Below, piece after piece: positions 9,060-13,645 of a DNA stretch of 13,645 nucleotides (positions are counted from its first letter, which is position 1; each line of letters opens with the position of its first letter). The notes under the pieces were generated by a model that worked only from the letters and a program-made list of their open reading frames with translations, was not told the origin of the DNA and did no database searches. A program made the position numbers and the translations under genes. The DNA lies in NCBI GenBank assembly GCA_910592205.1, contig CAJVPJ010000990.1, positions 1 through 13,645 of the forward strand, in the 5' to 3' direction. Source of the DNA: Paraglomus occultum (lineage: Eukaryota; Glomeromycota; Glomeromycetes; Paraglomerales; Paraglomeraceae).

Positions 9060-11136
9060 ATGTCTGACGACAGCCAACCAGCCACCCCAACCACCCCAAC
9101 CACCGCTCTTACTACCAATAAAATCACGAAAATTCTACGCGACATTTACGCGACTGGACGCGCGTCCGTTACAATTTCCTTCAGACCGGACTTTGAGATC
9201 ACCCTGGGAGATAAATATGGTGAGGAAAATGATGTTGATAAAATCGAAGAGTCCGAGGGAAGTTCTATTGATAATGGCAAGGGAGATGAATTAAAGAGAG
9301 TTTTGGAAATGTTGGCAAATGAATGTGAACATGAGTGTGGTGAGTCTAGTAAGAAAACCAACATGGACGAAAACGAAGAGGGAACCGATAAAATAACTGA
9401 ACAGTATAGAAATAGTGATAGGGAAAGTGATGGTACGGAAAGTGACAAAAGAAGCGTTAGAGAAGACGATGATGCTTCGGTTGAAACGATCACTGAAGAT
9501 AACTGTAAGGGAAACAATGAAGCAAGTTACGAACATGACCAATATGACGATAACGATGAGGACGACGACGAAGATGAAGATGACATCATTTTCATCATCG
9601 AACCCACTATTAAAGGAAAAGGCATTGACTTCGTACCTGTTAGTCCGTCCAACATTCCCGCTGATGACACGAAAGAACACGTCACTCCTTCCACTTGCAG
9701 AGATTATACATCACCTATTAAAGAGGATCCTTTAATCACCAACATGCCTCACTGCACGAACGCCGACCTCAATGCCATCGAGCAGACGCAGGAAGATTCC
9801 TCACAACCCAAAGTTCACTCTGCGACTGCGTACAGCACTGATAATATTATCTCCGCTTTTACTGACCTTAACTTGTCGTTAACGAATACACCCCCTCTTG
9901 CCATTGTTGTGGAAGAACAAACCGCCGCCACTCACGCAGAGCAGATACCTGAAACCAACGTCGAGAGTGAACGTGACACGGAAGAAACGATGATAACTAA
10001 CACCACGGCAACAAAGCACAACGAAAGTGCGCCATCTCAAGGTTTGGCATCTGCGTGTATGTTATCCAATACAATTATTGCTTGGAAGACGTGTCGTTGA
10101 TATTTCGTACGTGCTTGGGCCATCCAAATTAACAAATATTATCGTGACAGGTTATACGCCAGGACCACAATATCAGCAGCCGGTAATAATTATTACCACC
10201 GAAGATAACACTGCGACCACTGACACCGACAAAGAAAGTATTGAAGGAACACAAATAATGGTTAAACCTACCGACCCTACTGAAACAAGTTCCATCGATT
10301 CAACATCGTCACTATACTTACCAAAAGCTAGCTCTGCCCAAACACTAGACGCAGTAGCTTTGGCAGTCAATAGAGGCAGTATAACCGAGAACCAGATGAA
10401 TGAAAATAAGACGGCGACGCCATCAGACGGATCAAACACTCGCAATGTCAAGCCAATGATCAAACCACACCAGGAATACATACCCAACCAGGAAGTTCAG
10501 TCGAGTTCCAATCAGACCACAATTCTCGCGGAAGGCTCCGTTCCTCAAATCGCTCAACAACAAGAACAAGGATCCAGCTCAAAATCCCGCAGATCCAGTC
10601 CCAGGTTATCCACGACTACACCCCCACCTCTATCCTTCTTGACGTCGTCCCAAAAATCCGCGCTTGCTCTTCTTCTTGCAGATACCCTGCAATCTCGCGC
10701 GGTCCGGCCTTACTTTGATCTCGACTGCCTCGCTGACCCAGGATACGTAAAGCTCTCGTTGGTCCATGAATTCCGTCGCATGCGCGATCGTCACAGATCA
10801 CGTCGTCAGCGTTTACGCTCAGCATTCCGATTCGGCGGCATCGCTGTATACCTTCGTCGCTATCGCGAATTGCTTTCTCCGAGCGAGCAGCGGCAATTGC
10901 TAAAGACGAGTTGGAAAGAATTGAAGGTGCAGCGAAGGTTTGGTATGAGAGTATTTGAGTTGTTCGAGGTGTTTGGAGAACAGGCCTTTGGAAAAGTCGG
11001 AGGGGATAGTATTGATTTTCTTGGCGATTTGACGCAGGGACAGTATAGAGAGTTGAGATTCTATGTTAGAGGAGTCGGTAGGGGATGGTTTAAGGCTGGC
11101 GGCGGTGGAAATAACGAAGAAAATGCGAGTGAGTGA
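9060..11136 (+). CDS. Unrecognised 660 aa protein: acidic disordered N-half, basic helical C-terminus, 2 exons
   Basis: I cannot assign a family. Exon 1 is 9060-10056 and exon 2 is 10151-11136. The 94-base intron has donor GTATGT, a branch-like ATTAAC and acceptor GACAG; its length is not a multiple of three, so splicing is needed to join the two long frames (junction codon T|GT, Cys333). Residues 1-20 are Thr/Pro-rich. About 50-185 are highly acidic, ending in an Asp/Glu run (163-175) directly followed by I-I-F-I-I (176-180), a SUMO-interaction-like arrangement. About 190-490 are Ser/Thr/Gln-rich and look disordered. From about 495 the chain becomes ordered: an Ala/Leu-rich helix (QKSALALLLADTLQ), YFDLDCLADP, a very basic stretch RRMRDRHRSRRQRLR (about 541-555), then LSPSEQRQLLKTSWKELKVQ (about 572-591) and more amphipathic helix, ending in a Gly-rich tail. 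A nuclear regulatory or chromatin role is possible but inferred only from composition. Confidence 0.72.
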
Positions 11137-11334
11137 ATGGGTGAGCAGTGAAGGTTGAGAAAAGGAATGAAGCCGGAAACAAAACAAACAAGTGATTAAA
11201 TACATGAGAGAGGATTAATTCAATTGGTTGATGTTATTACTACCTGACCTGGCTAGGTTCCTTTTCCGACTTGCTAGTCCCGCGTTAATGTTTAGAATAA
11301 TCATGTAAGGGATACATTAACTAATGATAACACA

Positions 11335-11340
11335 AATAAA
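11335..11340 (+). promoter_or_regulatory. Polyadenylation signal, 660 aa protein gene
   Basis: AATAAA lies about 200 bases after the stop codon ending at 11136. Confidence 0.4.
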
Positions 11341-11372
11341 CAACGTGATCCACGTAAATGCTTTGTTTCGCT

Positions 11373-11378
11373 TTTATT
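11373..11378 (-). promoter_or_regulatory. Polyadenylation signal, Zim17 gene
   Basis: The minus strand reads AATAAA about 100 bases after the Zim17 stop codon at 11477-11479. Confidence 0.4.
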
Positions 11379-11476
11379 ACACGTATATGTGTTTTTCATA
11401 CAGTAATCAACTTACTCTTTGCGATCTAACTTTTTCACCCTACTCGGTCTTCCCAACTCTACCTCACCAGCATCCA

Positions 11477-12137
11477 TTAGTCGTCTTTGCTTCCTTCTTC
11501 TTTGATTTCAATTTCTCTCACTTTCTTTCCATTCACTTTCTTTTTCTTTCTCTCTTCCTCAAGTACTTCTGGTATCCATTCCATAATCTCGCTTTCCTCA
11601 GTAATCACCTTCTTCACCTTTTCTCCCTGCTCCATCATCAGAGTCTCGATATTTGTTTTCGATTCGCGAAACCAGCCGAGGTTGTCAGCAATTAGATGAC
11701 GATTTGCGCACGAGGCACATTGGATGATGACGACACCATGATCATAGGCTTGTTTAGACATGGTTTTTGCTTGTCGATGAGAACATACTTTGCATGTGAA
11801 GGAGATTAACAGGCGTGATGGTGGGGGTGAAGAAGAGGAAGAGGGTGAAGAGTAATATTTTAAAAAAGAGGAATGAAAGGCACGACAAGAATGGTATATA
11901 GGGAGATTGGAATGACTAGGATATGTGTGTCCACGGAGCTTATATTTGGATAAGATAGAAACGTTAGCCTCAATATGACTACAAATACAGAACGTTGAAT
12001 TACATCTTAATACTCAGTCGTACATTTGGTGCAAGTCTTATATTTGCCGCTAAATGGGTCGCATTTAAGGATATAAGATGAAAACTTGGCTTATAACGCA
12101 AAAGATGTTTTCCTAATTCATACAATCTGGGAAACAT
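11477..12137 (-). CDS. zim17: Zim17/Hep1/Tim15 (DNLZ-type) mitochondrial Hsp70 escort protein, 2 exons, 171 aa
   Basis: Zim17 binds mitochondrial Hsp70 and prevents its aggregation, supporting matrix protein import. Exon 2 (11978-11477) carries the complete DNL zinc finger: LLISFTCKVCSHRQAKTMSK with the first CxxC, then QAYDHGVVIIQCASCANRHL with the second CxxC, then IADNLGWF. The ATG at 11761 falls inside the zinc finger, between the two CxxC pairs, so it cannot be the real start. The frame stays open upstream without an ATG to about 11998. The best solution is a 14-base first exon (12137-12124, MFPR plus 2 nt) with donor GTATGA and acceptor TTGTAG at 11979, the only donor tested that gives an in-frame join and a plausible intron (145 bases). 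The leader then contains HSCRAFHSSFLKYYSS, a good targeting sequence with an R-x-F cleavage-like site. The C-terminal tail is acidic/lysine-rich. The zinc finger is certain; exon 1 is tentative. Confidence 0.88.
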
Positions 12138-12650
12138 ATTCTGTCTTCTTTTCGCGTCATATGTAAGGATTTTTTCGCGGACGTTACTCTGACATTTCGT
12201 ATTCTTGGTGATCGTATTTTTGTGTAACGGCAAATTTATAAGACTGTATTATTTCGGTCTCCGTCAACAACAGTAACGTGTCCTAATCGAGAAGCGTTTA
12301 AGAAAAAAAATTATTTACATAACAAGTTCTCTTGTAGCTTGAATGTTTGATTCACTATTACTGTGTATTTTATTAAATAGCTTCTAAAGCTGTTATTTAA
12401 TATTAATATTGTCAAGTCATGCTTTCCCGCATCATGCCAGTCAACTCTATGAACACAAACACCCATATTCCATGCAGAACATAACTGACACAACTTATGA
12501 TTATAAGATAGTTTGTTAAATAAATAATTACAATTTTCAACAATTTATTCTCCTAATATTAACATGACAAATGTCATTTTGTCAATATTAATAATGGCAC
12601 TTCTCAATTTTATATCTATATAGAATTTGGTACCAAACTGCTTTCTATAT
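12138..12650. other. AT-rich stretch with no supported gene
   Basis: A minus-strand open frame around 12311-12520 contains CQLCSAWNMGVCVHRVDWHD, which has some protein character (Cys, His and Trp spacing) but no ATG at its beginning and no recognisable family. It may be a fragment of a decayed mobile or multigene-family sequence. A hairpin lies at 12554-12590. Confidence 0.45.
12554..12590. repeat. Imperfect hairpin/inverted repeat
   Basis: TAATATT (12554-12560) pairs with AATATTA (12584-12590), and GACAAA (12566-12571) pairs with TTTGTC (12578-12583) around the loop TGTCAT; a five-base bulge (12561-12565) sits on the left arm. A similar TAATATTAATATTGTCAA stretch occurs near 12400. Confidence 0.55.
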
Positions 12651-12890
12651 TAACTCAATCTTTTCTCCTGACCCATTTCATAAAAGGTATATACCTTATT
12701 TGGTGCTTTACGATATCGCTGTTCAGCTGCACTTTCATGTAGCTCAGTGCCTTTTTAATATCCATTTCTACCCCAACTCCATTCTTATATACAGACCAAG
12801 AATATATCGTCTATAATTTCAGCTACTAATTGACACAAACTAGTTCCTGAATTAATTCCAAAACTTAATCCTGCCACTTTACTATAACTG
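12651..12890 (-). pseudogene. Decayed Sel1-like repeat sequence
   Basis: Reading the minus strand from about 12793, one frame gives YKNGVGVEMDIKKALSYMK, matching the Sel1 repeat style (Y-x-x-G-x-G-V-x-x-D-x-x-K-A-x-x-Y). After a single-base frame slip near 12732 it continues AAEQRYRKAPNKVYTFYEMG up to a stop at 12651-12653, again Sel1-like (A-E-Q-x, A, Y-E-x-G). Upstream, another frame gives VAGLSFGINSGTSLCQLVAE followed by IIDDIFLV. Three frames in 240 bases without good splice sites indicate decay rather than a live gene. Sel1 repeats usually mediate protein contacts, and Sel1 multigene families are large in arbuscular mycorrhizal fungi, which fits this kind of genome. The family resemblance is moderate. 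Confidence 0.42.
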
Positions 12891-13195
12891 TAATAATAAG
12901 GATAAATGTCAGGCCGAAAGCAGTTTTATTTGAACTAATTCTTTTTATAATCGACTCTTTGAAGTTTTGTACAATAAAAATGGCGTATACGAGTGCGATA
13001 ACATGCCCAAAACTGTAAGCTGATCAATTTGTTAAGATAGCTACCAATTGTATTTATTGTGTTAACAAGTCCAAGGATTTCATTTCCACATTCTCCGCAC
13101 GATTCTATTTCGACAAATTGTCTATCTTTGACGGCATCGTCGCCAAGTTTTTTTAGAATGTTATATGCAAAGGATCGAAGGTTGGGTAGAGACAT
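12865..13195 (-). pseudogene. Possible small or broken gene upstream of the Sel1-like relic
   Basis: An ATG at 13195 opens a frame beginning MSLPNLRSFAYNILKKLGDD, with ESCGECGNE at about residues 31-39, closing at 12935. A TATA-like TATATAAATATA sits on the minus strand about 35 bases upstream (13228-13244). A second minus-strand frame (about 13011-12865) encodes a hydrophobic stretch, FGHVIALVYAIFIVQNF and later LTFILIITVIV, as in a membrane protein. A candidate 32-base intron (donor GTAGCT, acceptor TTACAG before 13013) joins the first frame to neither open hydrophobic reading cleanly. It may be the 5' part of the same decayed locus as the Sel1-like relic, or an unresolved intron-rich gene. 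Function unknown. Confidence 0.3.
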
Positions 13196-13613
13196 AGAAC
13201 CAAATAAATTTTATATAACAAATTTTCCATATATTTATATACCACACTCCTCCCGACTAATAAAACCAATTTCGGATTTGGCGATCGGTTTTTTCATAAA
13301 TTGTAATTACTTCGGCTCGGAATCGCTCAATATTTACAGGTAATCGTGCTAAAAAGCAAAGATTAACATTAATTTCGCAAAACAACGATGAATTAGCTTA
13401 GTCTCATGTGCATCTTACAAACGTGCCTTTTTTCATCACGCGTTATATTGGCAATAAGTATACATAGTAACGATTTACGATTCCTGGTTTGCATATCTCG
13501 TAATGATATGAAAACACCCAAAGAAATGACTCTTTAGGTCTGATTGCTTTATTGATCTACATGTGAGGCGGAAAAACTATCTATTGTAAAACAATGCCTC
13601 TTCGAGCCTAGCA
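13196..13613. other. AT-rich intergenic region
   Basis: No supported gene. It contains the 3' region of the gene at the right edge (minus-strand AATAAA at 13548-13553) and a TATA-like stretch at 13228-13244. The open frame at 13059-13343 on the plus strand has no protein character. Confidence 0.5.
13548..13553 (-). promoter_or_regulatory. Polyadenylation signal for the gene at the right edge
   Basis: The minus strand reads AATAAA about 60 bases after the TAA at 13614-13616, which supports that stop as a genuine gene end. Confidence 0.4.
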
Positions 13614-13645
13614 TTACTTTTTGACGAGCTTTTTGATTCTAGCCC
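13614..13645 (-). CDS. C-terminal end of an unidentified minus-strand gene (partial)
   Basis: The last 32 bases read on the minus strand as ...ARIKKLVKK followed by TAA (13616-13614). The Lys-rich ending and an AATAAA about 60 bases further on look like a real C-terminus, but nine residues are too few to name a family. The gene continues beyond the right edge of the window. Confidence 0.38.
   Translation of the reverse strand, partial: ARIKKLVKK

Larger units (their letters stand above)
11137..11476. other. 3' intergenic region between convergent genes
   Basis: The stretch is made of 3' untranslated sequence for the genes on either side. Plus-strand AATAAA is at 11335-11340 and minus-strand AATAAA at 11373-11378, so cleavage sites downstream of each would make the two transcripts overlap. 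Confidence 0.55.

Noticed and set aside
9146-9680. Minus-strand frames opposite the acidic gene
   Set aside because: They are antisense shadows: acidic GAN codons read backwards give Val/Ile/Phe/Ser-rich sequence.
10870-10990. Globin-like first helices in the 660 aa protein (LSPSEQRQLLKTSWKELKVQ and the FELFEVFG segment)
   Set aside because: The pattern resembles the start of a globin (LS...SW...F...LFE), but the following 60 residues show no distal or proximal His and soon become Gly-rich, so the resemblance is probably just amphipathic helix.
12428-12446. CCAGTCAACTCTATGAAC resembling the transposon terminus
   Set aside because: It lacks the CCCTC and TATACCGA parts and a TA boundary, and it falls within a minus-strand open frame.
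1-13645. CRISPR array, tRNA or rRNA gene
   Set aside because: I found no regularly spaced repeat array and no tRNA T-arm or rRNA core sequence on either strand.

Overview
The window looks like AT-rich nuclear DNA of a fungus. It has intron-bearing protein genes with short GT..AG introns (GTATGT, GTAAGT, GTGAGT donors), AATAAA-type 3' signals, and no operons or Shine-Dalgarno-led gene strings. Several products are conserved eukaryotic proteins, and a decayed Sel1-like stretch suggests an early-diverging fungus such as a Glomeromycotina member. That lineage call is inference from style and gene content, not from a marker gene.

Layout. 1-85: one end of a pogo/Fot1-like DNA transposon with a TA target site. 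86-2454: intergenic, with small ancient duplications and no supportable gene. 2455-4587 (+): eight-exon gene for a TMEM135-like membrane protein (436 aa) with an N-terminal histidine run. 4588-5378: intergenic between convergent genes, with an A-rich microsatellite. 5379-7571 (-): eight-exon gene for the WD40 protein Swd2/WDR82 (344 aa). 7747-8286 (+): two-exon gene for a 110 aa coiled-coil protein that I do not recognise, divergent from Swd2 across 175 bp. 8287-9059: intergenic and 5' leader with a TCAA microsatellite. 9060-11136 (+): two-exon gene for a 660 aa unrecognised protein, acidic and disordered at the N-terminus, basic and helical at the C-terminus. 11477-12137 (-): the mitochondrial Hsp70 escort zinc-finger protein Zim17/Hep1/DNLZ, rebuilt from an upstream mini-exon plus a long second exon. 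12138-13195: low-coding AT-rich stretch with a hairpin and a broken minus-strand reading frame resembling Sel1 repeats. 13614-13645 (-): the last codons of a further minus-strand gene running off the window.

The genes are ordinary housekeeping neighbours rather than a pathway: Swd2 acts in histone H3K4 methylation and transcription termination, Zim17 keeps mitochondrial Hsp70 soluble, and TMEM135-like proteins sit in organelle membranes. All exon structures were derived by hand from reading frame, splice consensus and family resemblance. I did not find an evident new multi-gene system. The least explained items are the 660 aa acidic/basic protein and the 110 aa coiled-coil protein.
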